Below, piece after piece: positions 45,508 to 57,319 of a stretch of 64,000 nucleotides of DNA. This DNA is from Favolaschia claudopus (lineage: Eukaryota > Basidiomycota > Agaricomycetes > Agaricales > Mycenaceae). Location of the stretch: assembly GCA_037176885.1 (NCBI GenBank), contig JAWWNJ010000043.1, positions 372,001 through 436,000 on the forward strand. The letters run 5' to 3'. The position numbers were made by a program, and so were the translations under genes. The notes beneath the pieces were generated by a model. That model ran no database searches and was not told where the DNA came from. It worked only from the letters and a program-made list of their open reading frames with translations. The first letter of the stretch is position 1; each line of letters opens with the position of its first letter.

Positions 45508-47392
45508 ATGTGCAGAGACGAAGACTTGTATTATTATGAGCATGACCGCCGTTGCCTTTGCTCCGAAGCTTTTCAAGATCTGCCTGATCCCACCGCAGAC
45601 GAGTTGCAAGCGCAGACGATGGGGGACGCTTTGGTGGCTTCAGTGAGTACTACTTAGTGGCATCAAGTGGCCTCCCAGGCAACACTGAGCTTCCCCTTCA
45701 CAGATCGAACACAGACCCTCGGCTAAAGAAGATCCACGATTCGCCCTTTTCTTCACGTCTAACGACGTACCCATGGCTGCTCAGGCTGCCGTTGTAAACG
45801 GGATTCTCGAGGAGCACAATGCCTCTCTTATTTTGCTGGAAGCAGAACTCGCCGAGCAACATTCCAAACTCTACAACACACGAGTTACGATACGGTCACT
45901 GATATCCAGGCAGAGAGTTCTCAAAGCTGAGCAGGAGTATCTCACTCGCGAAATCGACACGTGTCGAGGCATTGTTTCCCCTGTGCGAAGCTTGCCACGC
46001 GAAATAATCGCCGAGATTTTCCTCTATTTTGCGCCGGTGTTGACAACAGGCCATTCATTCATAACGAAGCCCAAGGATGACGCCGTCCGAGTCCCGAGAG
46101 TCGCTATCCCATGGCAGTTGGGACAGGTCTGCAGAGAGTGGAGAACGGTGGCAGTTTCACTCCACTCATTGTGGTCTGCCTGCGATTTCCCCTCACCCCA
46201 TTCACATCAATCGCGCCACGATTGGGGGGCTTCCAACCCGGATGATATCATTAAACAGACTGCGTGCATCGAACGGAGTCTTGCTTCGGTAGAAACCCGC
46301 CTCTATCGATCCGGCCCAAACCCAATCTCTGCTCAAGTAGTCGACCATAATCCTGCACACACAATGCCTTTTGTCAACACGCTTTCCCGTCATTCCCACC
46401 GCTTGAAAAGTTTATTTCTCGTAGACCCCACGGAGGAGACAATCGAGCTCTTCTACGAGTCGATCACGCAGTACAGCCAACTACGCAGTCTCGGACTGGC
46501 ATCTGTCTCCTCCACTCCCTCGATCAGCTTTGTATACCCCTCATCCCTGACGAATCTCTCCTTCCATTCACTCCATCTATCTACAGCCAATTGCAGCTGC
46601 ATTCCTTGGACACAGCTCACGAAATATTGCGAAATCAAATGCTCTTGGGGGGGCGAAGAAGCTAACCGATGGTCCTCTTACGCCAACCTTCAAAATGTCG
46701 TCGATCTGTGCTTGCACTTCATCAGAAGTGTTCGTGCACCTCAGCAGCCTGTGCTTCTTCCTGCGCTACGGCACGCGAGGTTGACGTATCCTGGGCGGCA
46801 AAGCATCTTGCCGTACTTCGATACCCCGATGCTTGAGGGTCTCAGCTACAATCACCCATACGCTGCGGGATTCGAGTTGAAGCTTCCTCGCGAATTATCC
46901 TCTTTGCGGAGTTTGCGCGTACGCGCGGAGAATTGTCCCAGATTCACATGCAACTTAAGGCATACAATGATGATGGCTCCCAATCTCTCCGAATTTTTCG
47001 CGATCGTCAAACCTCCACGGGCGTTTGATTTCGTCGCTGCTTTGGAGGAAGGAGGGGAGGATGGATCTTCTCTTCAAACTCAGTCTTCTCCCCTCGCTCG
47101 TAGCTTGAAGGTCCTCCGATTGCAGATCGACACCAACGGGTATTGCGCCCAGCAGCCTAGCAAGCTTTATTATGAGCAGTTGTTGGAGAGGATTCATGCT
47201 CATTCATCCCCGGCCACCAACAATGGTTTAACACTTGTATTATACGAGTCACAGGAGGGGGACAGCCAAGACCGCGAAAGGAAGCTCCAGGCTGTAGCAC
47301 AATGGAATGTGCAGGGCTTGGATATCTACACTCGCGATTTCGAACAAGCGAACGTGGATTTCGAGGGGGGACACTTTTGCAGCGAGATATAA
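45508..47392 (+). CDS. Large F-box protein, CSEAF family, copy 2 of 3
   Basis: Exons 45508-45642 and 45704-47392, 607 residues. The N-terminus MCRDEDLYYYEHDRRCLCSE continues AFQDLPDPTADEL, giving the same CxCSEAF motif. Coiled coil NASLILLEAELAEQHSKLYN, F-box SPVRSLPREIIAEIFLYFAP with IPWQLGQVCREWRTVAVSLH, then the LRR-like half (LRSLGLASVSS, LTNLSFHSLHLS, LLPALRHARLTYPG) and the shared C-terminus GLDIYTRDFEQANVDFEGGH. Intron position and phase match the other two copies. A second downstream ATG (45773, MAAQAA) would drop the CSEAF module and is therefore not chosen. Confidence 0.82.
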
Positions 47393-48071
47393 AGAGGGAT
47401 CGGCGATGGGCCATCTCATTATTCGTGACTGCTGTTTTATGTAAGTACTGGAATGTTCGGCGCCGTCCAAGATTTTTATTTGATTGGATCTTCGCTGAGA
47501 ATATAAATATCGTATAACTATTCGCGATTTTGAGTCGGCCTACATTCGTAGCATTCGCTGGATTACATACGTTGAAGACTGACACTCTACCAGTCCAGCG
47601 AGGTGAGTTGCATGTGAGTGCAGGAAGCAGCGCGGAGTTTGCCGGCATAACGCACCTCTACCACGGACCATACCAGGCGATTTTTTCGATGTCGCGAACC
47701 TCGAAACTCTCAGCTCTGAGTCACCCTTCTGCCCCCTCGACGTTCTTCTCGCAAACCGCCTAGTAGTCTCTAACTTCGTCTTCGCCGCCGAGAGTTCACT
47801 GCACAAGAATTGGGCTCCAATTGGGCTGAGGGCTCCCAGTGACCCAGTCCGAGTCGTCCGACTCGTCCCAATTGAGCAAATCTTGAATTGTTGATTCCAC
47901 TCAGGAAGCGAGTCTGCTTTCACTGAACCACTTTTCATACAGTTTTCTGACTTCGCCGTCTGTGGGTTTCTCCAGCTTGGTAGACCTTGTTGGTGGCGAA
48001 TTCCAAATTAGGCAAATATCGGTCATGGCTGAGTAAACAGAGACAAACACCCCTTTCTCAGAACCATCGAC
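47393..48071. other. Duplicated intergenic unit 2
   Basis: Promoter of copy 3, homologous to the spacer before copy 2 (see 44734). No independent gene. Confidence 0.55.
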
Positions 48072-50035
48072 ATGAGCTCACACATGAGCTGGGACGGAGA
48101 CTCGGACGGTGGATCCGGATGGCACCGACACTACCGCTGTCCCTGCTCCGAAGCTTTCGAAGATTTGCCTAATGCCACCAAAGACGAGCTGAAAGAGACA
48201 GAGGATAGTGTGTCGGCGGTGAGTAGTAGCCTCTACTTACTCAGTTTCAGTGGCATCCCGCATAATATCATACTTACTGAGCCGCTGATTCTTTGTAGAC
48301 TGAACGCAAACCCTCGGTGAAAGAGGATTCACGATTCGCGACTTTGTTCGCGTCGAACGATGTGCCCAAAGCTGCTCAGGCGGCAGTCATAAACGGGATC
48401 ATCGAGGAGAACAGTGTTTCTCTTACCTTGCTAGAAGCAGAACTCGCCGAGCATCACTCCAAGCTCTACAACATACGAGCTACGATGCGGTCAATCAACA
48501 CCCGGCGCAGGGTCCTCAAAGAGAAGCAGAAGAATCTTCACCGCGAAAACAATCTGTGTCGTGGCATTGTCTCCCCTGTTCGCAAGATTCCACGGGAAAT
48601 AATTGCGGAAATTTTTCTCTATCTTGCGCCGGTTTTGCAGAGCACACGGTCATTTACCACCTTGCGAAGACACGGCGGCGACCCATACGACGACGCATAC
48701 ATCGCGAGAGCTGCTATTCCGTGGCAGTTGGGCCAAGTCTGTAGGGAGTGGAGACGGGTGGCAATCTCTACTCACTCCCTGTGGTCTGTCTGCGATTTTC
48801 CTTTACCCTACAATCACAAATGCGACTTGATGCCGGGTCACTCAGCGCTGGCTGATCCCCTGAAGCAGACTACTGCGTGCATCGGGCGGAGCCTTGCTTC
48901 TGTGGAAACCTGTCTGCATCGCTCCGGCCCATGCCCAATTTCTGCCCAGGTGGTCTACCACGACTTCGACCATACAACCCCTTTTATCAACACGCTTTCC
49001 CGTCATTCTCATCGCTTGGCGGGCCTACTTCTAGTGGATTTCCCGCAGAAGTTAATCGACTTTTTTTCAGAGTCGATTGCGCAGTACAGCCAACTACGCA
49101 GTCTCGGACTAGTACTGGCCTCTACCCACTACAATAACACGCTCAACTTTATATGCCCCTCGTCCTTGACAAATCTCCACTTCCAGTCCCTCCGTCTATC
49201 TGCAGCCAATCGCAGCTGCATTCCCTGGACGCAGCTGGTAAAATATTGCGAAATCGAATGTCGCTGGGTGAATGAAGCCGATCGATGGTCTGCATACGCC
49301 GAACTCCAAAACGTGGTCGATCTGTGTGTGCACTTCGATGAGAGTGTTCGTGGGCCTCAGCAACCCGTGCTTCTTCCTGCGCTCCGGCACGCGAGGCTGA
49401 CGTACCCCGGAGACGAAAGCATCCTGGCACACTTTGATACACCGACGCTCCAGAGCCTCAGTTACGATCACGCGAGCGATGAACGCTTCGAGATGCGGCT
49501 CCCTCGACAATTGCCTCTTTTACAAACTCTGCAAGTTCGCGCCGAGTTTTGCCCCAGATTCGTCTGTGATCTGAGGCGTACACTGATGATGTCGCCCAAT
49601 CTGCGCGAACTGTTCGTGGTCGTCAAACTTTCACGCGCGTTCGATCTCGTCGCTGCTTTGGAGGAGGAACGGGGCGAGGATGGATCGATTTCGCAGACTC
49701 AGGTTCCTCTTGCCTCTAGCTTAGAGGTCCTCCGATTACAGCTCGACACCAACGGTTACTGCGCCCAGGACCCCGACAAGCTCTATTATGAGAAGCTTCT
49801 GGAGAGCATTCATCTTCGTTTCTCATCACCTTCCACCGATATTTCGACACTTCAAGTCGTATTATACGAGGACGACCCGCTGTGGGTGGTTCCAGATCTT
49901 GGAAAAGGCGAAGATCGCGAAAGAAAGCTCCGGGCTACAACACATTCGATTGGACAGGGTTTGAATATTTCGAATCGTGACGCCCAACAAGCAGACCTGG
50001 ATTTTAATGGGGGACACTGTTGCAAGGAGATATAG
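48072..50035 (+). CDS. Large F-box protein, CSEAF family, copy 3 of 3
   Basis: Exons 48072-48218 and 48299-50035, 627 residues. Starts MSSHMSWDGDSDGGSGWHRH, followed by YRCPCSEAFEDL. The coiled coil (VSLTLLEAELAEHHSKLYNI) and F-box (SPVRKIPREIIAEIFLYLAP; IPWQLGQVCREWRRVAISTH) are intact. The LRR-like half ends GLNISNRDAQQADLDFNGGH. It is more divergent than copies 1 and 2 in the last 60 residues. Frame is clean throughout. Probably an SCF substrate receptor like its neighbours; targets unknown. Confidence 0.82.
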
Positions 50036-50851
50036 ATGAGCGTTGGGGTGAATTATTACTGTTTTCACTTAAATCTCTATTATTACTGGAATGCATCTGG
50101 GAAGCTTTCGATTAAAATCTTGTCCTCCGCATTCGATTCGTTGGGCGTGGGTGCCACTGAGTGGAACACTGAACTTGCAGATTGCGAATGGAAGTCACAA
50201 GAGCTTCCGCATATTGTATGTTGAATACCAACCAGGAACGGTGGTGAGCGGACCAAGTATATGTAGGGCCGCCTCACACTTTGCCACTGTCAAGGAGCTA
50301 GACATGTTATACTGAAAATACTTGGTCATTTCTCCATCAACGAGACGGTGCATGTACTCGTGTACGACTATGTTCTCAAGAGACAGAAAAAAAGGAAGCA
50401 TGAGCGTCGAATAAGCGACGCGGAAGACAGGCGGAAGAGGTAGTACATGGATATATAGTTTCTGTGTATTTTTTCTCGGAATTTCATATAGTGTTTTATA
50501 GCGAGTGCTGCAAGTCATCGAATGGACTTGTGAGACAGCCGCAAAGTCTAGATAGGCAAAAACCTCAGCAGATAGCCGGGAACAGAGCCAACGAGACGAC
50601 AAGGGCACGGGCAGAAATATGCAGCATACGCAGCATGTATGCTGCATAGTCTTCGTGCCTGCGGACATCATCATCCGTGGTCCAGGAACCCAGCTAGGTT
50701 GATACGTAGAAATGGGCAGCAGCAGGTTGGGCGGGCAGGCAGCACAGGGCGCGACGGCGTAGGGCGAGAGGGTGTTAGCAAGAGCCTCAGATGGCCATGA
50801 TCAAGATCCGATCCGCAAACACGCTTGCAACGTCAAGAAGCGCCAGCTTGC
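50036..50851. other. Convergent intergenic region with a hairpin
   Basis: 3' flanks of the last F-box copy (plus strand) and of UPF1 (minus strand). A 159-codon minus-strand frame near 50195-50674 is not convincing. Contains the perfect 12-bp stem-loop at 50618-50648. Confidence 0.45.
50618..50648. repeat. Perfect 12-bp inverted repeat in the UPF1 3' flank
   Basis: Left arm TATGCAGCATAC (50618-50629) and right arm GTATGCTGCATA (50637-50648) are exact complements with a 7-nt spacer. It lies about 200 bp beyond the UPF1 stop codon and would form a hairpin in a 3' UTR of that length. Confidence 0.6.
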
Positions 50852-53800
50852 TCAAAACACAGTCACACCCGACTGCGTTCCAGCGTACTGACTCTTCATA
50901 TCGTCCATGTCACCCGCGTCGTCCTGGCTCTTGTAGTCGTACTGCGAAAGACTAGCGGCATCGCTCGCGCCGGTAACGCTGCCGCTCCCGAACGAGGGGC
51001 GGCGCCCGCGGATACGATCGCTCTGAGAGTATGCGATGTTGCTGGCCGTGCTGCCGATGCCGAGGACGCTGCTGGTGTCCGTGACGCTGTTGGCGCCGCC
51101 TGCGTCTTGAGAGATGACAGACGAGGCGTAGCTGTAGGTGCTGCGCTTCGTGCCGTTGGCCCCGCGAGGGATGCCGCCACCAACCGCTCCGAATGGGCCC
51201 GCCGGAGAGAACATGGGGAGGCCTGAGGAGTAGGTAGCCTGCGAGCGGAGGGACTGGACGTCGGAGGGGATATAGCCGAGGGCGTCATGAGTGCGGTAAA
51301 AGCTTGCGTCGAACCGACTGGGGGTACCCGAACGGCGACCTAAAGAGTTCAAGTCAGAGATTGCGCGTAGATGAATGCCGAATGAACATACTGTCAGCAG
51401 TAGCGGCCGCGCCGCCGCCGATATAGTCCCTAGCATTTGTCTCATGACGACGGAACTGATCCATCGACTTGGCGAGAGTGCGCCTCGGTTTGCTGAACTG
51501 GATCATGCTGACCTGCAAATTGCTGAGGGCGCCTTCGACAAGGCAGTTCTTCTCCTTGTAATGTGTCAAGAGATAATGCCAGAGAGGATGCTGTATAGAA
51601 AATTGAGCAAAAAAACTAACCAAAGACGAAAGAAACCCTGGAAACGTACCTTGCTGAGGACCTTCGGATTACCCAAAATGACTACGCCGTACTTGGCACG
51701 AGAAAGAGCGACATTGAGACGGCGGGGGTCGTTCAAGAACCCAATTCCCTGGTGCTCATTGCTCCTGACGCAGCTGAGGATGATATAATCCTTCTCCCGC
51801 CCCTGGAACGCATCCACACTCGCCACCTCAATCTCCTTATACAGATCCTTCTTGAGCGACCCATTGAACTGCATATAATTGACAATATACGAGCGCTGTC
51901 CCTCGTACGGCGTGACAACGCCAATCTGCCCAGGCACAACGCCAGACTTGAAGAACTTGGTCACGATCTTCTCGACGTTGGACGCCTCCGTGCGGTTCAA
52001 GAACGACGTCCCGCTGCTCGATATCTCCTCTTGGCCGAGATTCTGATAGAAGAACATCGGCGTGTCGGGTACAGGCCAGGGGAAGTCGACGTTCTTGCGC
52101 AGCCGCTCCGGCGCGGTAACACCGTTTTGAAGCGTGCCTTCGTAGAACATGTTGGACGGGAACTCGGAGAGACACGGGTGCATGCGGTATTGGACTTGCA
52201 GCCGGATGGGGCGGTTGCCAAGGACCACAAGACGCTCGAAGAGTGATTGCGTGAGACCGGCGCGGGCAGCTTTCTTGTTCATAATGACGGGACCGAGTTG
52301 CTGATGGTCACCAACGAGCACTACTTGTTTGCACCCCAATACGAGGGGGATCATGCACTCTGAGAAAATTCAGAAAATGAAGCCAAAAGAAAACAGCGAA
52401 AACACGTACCGGGTTCCGCAGCTTGCGTCGCCTCGTCAATCAAAACAGTCCTGAACTTAAGCTTGCTCAACCTCGGGTCTCCCGCCCCAACACAAGTGCA
52501 ACAAATCACATCCGCCGCACCCAGAATCTCCTTCTCACACTGCCGAATCAGCGTCTTATACTTCCTCTCATCATTACTGCTCAACTCCCCCTGCTCCGTC
52601 TTCAGCATAATCAACTTCTGCAACTCCACATGCGTGGTGCTATTGGCGACCTGCTGGTGCAACGTCAAAAAGTTCACACTCGAGTCGAGCGCCTCGCGCG
52701 ATTTGGCTGTCAGGCGCACGACTTTGAGGCCGGTCGAGTGAATCTTTTCGGTGAGCTGGTCGACGGCGACGTTGGACGGGGCGCAGACGAGGACTTGCCC
52801 CGGGTTCATCTTCGCGAGGTGGTAGACGATAGAGGCGGAGGTGACGGTTTTGCCGGTGCCGGGGGGCCCTTGGATGAGGCTGATGGGCTTCTGCAGGACG
52901 CTTTTGACGGCGTACATTTGAGAGTGGTTCAGCTCGGGGAGACCGGGCGCGGAGAATCGTTTGGGCATCTGCGTGCGCAAGCTCTGTGGCTCGAGTTCGT
53001 GGCCAAGGAGTTTGTGGTACTGCGGGAATTAGTGTGTTGGACGTGAAGAGATTATGGGACGCTCACAATATAACCACTGACACTCTTCTCGTCCACGGCG
53101 AACGTCTTCATGGCGAGCTGCATACGATCGAAGCTGGTCGACTTCCAGACGAAATCAGCAGCGAAATTGTGGGTACATTCCGACGGAACGCCCTCTGTTC
53201 GCCTCAGCTCGAGGCCAATCTCGTCCGACACATCTGAGGTGGTCAGCGAAGAAATTTCGGAAGAACAGACAACTCACTGTTGGGAATCTTGATGACATGC
53301 CCGACGCCCTCCCAAGCCTTGTGCATCTCGCCGGCATACCTCAACCTCAACTCGTCCCCAACGGCCAACCGAACCTCCCCGCTCTCGAGCTTCGGCAGAC
53401 AGAACCACGCGACGCGCTTCTGATTCAGCCCAAGATCCCACCTCACAGTGATATCCGTCTGCGTCTGGCTCTCCTTGAGGCGCTTGTCGTAGTCGGCTTC
53501 AATCTTGACTAGAGGACCGAAGATGTTCTGGTACTGGTACGCGTCCTCGTACCGCAGGAGGATCGGCTGCGGCTCGTCGTCGACGCCGGGCTTCTCCAGG
53601 TCCTCGAGCGTGGCGTTGGCGTTCTCGCGCCACAGATCCTCCAGGCGGTTTATCTGGGCAAAGGAGATCTGACGGGAGCGCAGCTGTTCGGTCTCGCTAG
53701 GGGGCTTGACGAGCCAAGAGAGGAAAGAGCGGTCGTCTATGAGAGGAGCCCAGAGCGCGGCGTTCCAGGAGATGTCTTTAGAAATGGCAGCGCAGGGTTG

Positions 53801-54391
53801 TCGGCAGAGTAGAACCACAACCGTGTCACTCTTAGCCGGAATGAAGCCCAGCATGAAGACGTTCTTGCTGCCGCAGTTGTAGCATTCGGGCGTGGTCTCC
53901 CCAAGCGGACTTTCCGCGTGCAAAATGACCTCCTTGTGCTTCGCGCGGACGAGATGATTGACGATATGAGAAGCGGAGGTGTTTCCGCGCGAATTGCAGA
54001 ACCATTTCGAACAAACCAGACATTTGACGACCGAGGAAGGCGAGTGAATGCCGCAATAGCTGTCATTGGAACTCAATCAAATCGCAGATACCATTCAAAG
54101 TCAAGACACGCACCTGCACGCATGTGGCGGGAGATCGAGGGCGCCATCGTCCTTCAAATCGTCGAGTACAGCATCAAAGTCCTCGTCAATTCCGCTGCGC
54201 ACAGAATGGGCGTGTGCGTGGCCGTTGACGACCTGCGACTGGCTATAGTCCGAGATAGAAAGACTAGAAAGATCGACAGAAGACGCGTTGTCGGCTGTGT
54301 TGGCGGTGTATACCGAGGAATTGTCGTCGACTATGCCCAGGGGGCCATACGACGACGCCGAATCGTATTGGAAATTGTCGAATGAATCCAT
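50852..54391 (-). CDS. UPF1: UPF1 (NAM7) superfamily 1 RNA helicase of nonsense-mediated decay
   Basis: ATP-dependent RNA helicase that, with UPF2/UPF3, triggers decay of mRNAs with premature stops. Seven exons (54114-54391, 53278-54059, 53067-53233, 52410-53019, 51650-52359, 51392-51590, 50852-51339) give 1077 residues, near the family norm. An acidic, Ser-rich N-terminus precedes the Cys/His zinc module ([20 protein letters not shown]). Helicase motifs in order: GPPGTGKT (about 460), [62 protein letters not shown] and [10 protein letters not shown]. The C-terminal tail is Ser/Gly-rich with scattered SQ sites ([16 protein letters not shown]-like), the class of sites phosphorylated by SMG1-type kinases in animals. 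All junctions are phase-consistent. Confidence 0.96.
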
Positions 54392-54988
54392 AAAGCAAAG
54401 AGATGGTGGAAGTGAAGCAGAAAGGTAGTAAGCGCTTAGAGCTTTTGTCAGTCGGTTCCGGATCCGGCAAAGTTTCCCACCCTAGCCTTGACTCTTTCCA
54501 CCTCATTTATTCGATTTGCGTCAACGAATCTACTGGAAATTGCTGGACTCTAAGCCCGTGAGGAGGGTCCTTGGAAGATGTAATCAGCAAGAAAAGTCCA
54601 CACAAGGAATCGGGCACTCAACGGAAGCAAATCGCATCTTTCTCAACTGCGCGAAGAACGATTCAGACTCATCCCGCTGTATTGGTTTTCTCAGCTTTGG
54701 ATTCCAGGCCGGGGTTGGATAATTCCCTCAAGTTTCTCCCGTCTTGACTTGAATAACTCCTGGCCCACGGAAGTGCGAACTGCTCGGCTTGAACTGTTTC
54801 GAAATTCGGAAATCGTCGTTCGCTCGGTGCCATCCAGTATCCCGAGCTCAATGACAAAGCTCTCTATGTCGTCTTCCCAATGTTCTTTCTCTCACCTTCC
54901 GATTCTGGCCAATAGAAGTCGTCGCTCAAGATCCTCTCTTGGATATAAAGCGCCGAGCTTCCTGTTACCGTAGAGTTCCCATCCCCCA
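54392..54988. promoter_or_regulatory. Divergent promoter region of UPF1 and glyoxal oxidase 2
   Basis: The 597 bp between start codons on opposite strands. On the glyoxal oxidase side a CCAAT box (54908-54912) and a TATAAA box (54944-54949) sit 77 and 40 bp before the ATG. No TATA box was seen on the UPF1 side, as is usual for housekeeping genes. Confidence 0.55.
54944..54949 (+). promoter_or_regulatory. TATA box of glyoxal oxidase paralog 2
   Basis: TATAAA 40 bp upstream of the ATG, with a CCAAT element at 54908-54912. Paralog 1 has its TATA box at 39 bp, so the core promoter geometry has been kept. Confidence 0.55.
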
Positions 54989-56873
54989 ATGCGGACTTTT
55001 TTCTCCGCCTTGTTACTCGCCCTTTTTGTCGGGGTCAGCGCACAACGCACCATACAATGGAAATTCGTTCAGAACGGTACTTCAGGCGTGATTCCTGTCG
55101 AACTCATCACAATCTCGCCCACCCTCATGTTGATGTACGACCGAGCCGACGGGAACCCTCTCCGTCTGCCAGACGGTGAAAGGGCCTGGGCAGCACTATG
55201 GGATCTCGAGACAAACACTCCTACCCCGCTCAGCTCTGTGACCGATACCTTCTGTGCTGGTGGCGCCTTCATCAGCAACGGAACTCTCGTCTCTGTTGCT
55301 GGTCAACCTCAGGAAACGCCTGGCCAACCGCCTGCAGACGGCAGAATGGGCATCCGCCTCTTTGGACCATGTACTTCACCTACCGGTCAAGGCTGCACTG
55401 TCTTCGAAGATCCCACTAACGTCCATCTCGCGGTGACGCGCTGGTACCCCACCGGTCTGCGTATCACAGACGGCAGTTTGATGGTCATCGGTGGGAGCAA
55501 CACACCTACGTTCTACAACACAGGACCCTCCGCAGAGAACAGCTTCGAGTTCTTCCCCAGCAGACCCGGTGAAGCAGGCGCTGTCAGACCCAGCCAGTTC
55601 CTTCTCGACGCTACCCCCGTGAACATGTTCCCGCGTTCCGTTCTATTGCCCTCCGGACGTATCTTCATGATCGCCAACAACCTTTCCATGATATACGATA
55701 TCGAGACCAACACCGAACACCGGCTCCCAGACCTCCCCAACGGTGTAAGGATCTCGAACCCTTTCGACGGGACCATGCAACTGCTGCCCTTGTCGCCTCC
55801 ACTATACGAGCCCACAGTCCTCGTCTGCGGAGGCTCTTCTGCAGACGATAGGCGTCCCGCGACCAACCTCACCATCCTAGACCCAGCAACTGACCAGTGC
55901 TCGCGCCTCACCTTGACGACAGCCGGAGTAGCCAAAGGCTGGGAGATCGAGCGCATGCCTGAGCCCAGGATAATGGTGGAGAGCGTCATACTCCCGAGCG
56001 GCGACGTCCTTCTCCTCAATGGTGCCAAAACAGGGTAAGTATGCTTGCTCATGACTTGTTCAAAGCAACAACGAATACAATTTGATTGATTTGATATCCA
56101 GTTACGCAGCGTATCCAAGCGTGGCAGGCTCCAACGAGACTCAGTCAAATGCAGATAATCCCGGATTCCGAGGTATGCTCTACAAGACATCGTCTCCGGC
56201 GGGGCGGAGGATTTCGCAAGACGGACTGCCGACGAGCAACATTGCAAGGTTGTATCACTCGGTTGCATCACTCACTGCCAAAGGGTGCGTCAACTCTCGT
56301 TTGTGTTGAAGTACAGAACGATCTAGATATGTACTTTACTCCAGGAACATCATGGTAGCCGGTTCCAATCCTCACCCCGCTGTCGTTCCCCCTCCCACTA
56401 AATTTCCTACCGAGTTCCGCGTGGAGTACCTCAACCCCGATTTCATCACCAACAACTCCCCGCGTCCAGTAATCCATAGCGCCCCAACGCAGGTTCTGTT
56501 CAACCAGAAGGCGACTCTCAAGGTCACCATTCCACCAAACTTGCTCACTGGCGATATCAAAGGTATGACTCGAGCCATACTTCTTAGACTTTCCGCTCAA
56601 TGAAGCCTTCGTACAGTCTCCCTGATCGACATGGGCTACGTGACGCACGGGCAACACGCCAACTCGCGCCTTGTTTTCCTTGAGCATACGCTCGTTGGCA
56701 ACACGCTGACCATTACGGCCCCGCCTAATAACAATATCTATCCGCCGGGTCCCGCGTGGATCTTCGTCGTTGCGGATGGAGTTCACAGCGAGGGTGCCAT
56801 GGTCATGGTGGGCGATGGTGGGGATCCCCCGCGACCGGACCAGGGAGTGGAGATTTCGTTGACGAGCTTGTAG
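54989..56873 (+). CDS. Glyoxal oxidase (copper radical oxidase, AA5_1), paralog 2
   Basis: Exons 54989-56034, 56102-56284, 56345-56562 and 56617-56873 give 567 residues, exactly as in the paralog at 28038. Signal peptide MRTFFSALLLALFVGVSA. Active-site residues by family alignment: Cys89 (TDTFCAGG), Tyr153 (TRWYPTG), Tyr400-His401 (ARLYHSVA) and His493 (GYVTHGQH). The four exons correspond to exons 1+2, 3, 4 and 5 of paralog 1, so one intron is missing here. Protein similarity between the copies is very high in the N-terminal blades and the C-terminus. Secreted H2O2 producer; TATA and CCAAT boxes suggest regulated, strong expression. Confidence 0.93.
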
Positions 56874-57319
56874 ATGTTATGTGTATATATACTTGGTCAT
56901 TAGGGCTTTCCTTGCGAGGAATAACTACTTGGTTCCACTAGCGCTCCATCTCAATCTCAAGAGTTGGTCAGTATGACCTTGCTTCAGAATCTGAGAAAAC
57001 TACGGTGACAATTCCGCATTCTCAGCAAAATGCGGCTTCGAGCAACTCGAGAATTCTCCGTAATATTGCGCGATTGAGCTGCTCAAATTTTCTTTGCGAA
57101 TTTGTTGAGCAGTTGGGCCATTTCGTTCTCAATGAACAGCCTGCATTCCGGATACCGAGACTTTACAGAAGCTTTTAGTGAGCGATCAATATGTAGTTGC
57201 GACTCCATTTCTCTATATTGTTTCCCCGCGCTCGTATGTACTTAGTGGCTCGACTTATGACCACGGACATTGTGTATACTTCTCTTTACCACCCTCATAT
57301 ACTCCATCCCGTAGATATA
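56874..57319. other. Convergent intergenic region
   Basis: 3' flanks of glyoxal oxidase 2 and of the PSP-domain gene. Nothing else seen. Confidence 0.4.

Noticed and set aside
50195..50674. 159-codon minus-strand frame downstream of UPF1
   Set aside because: Low-complexity, Met/Cys-rich start, no domain, lies in expected 3' flanks of two genes.
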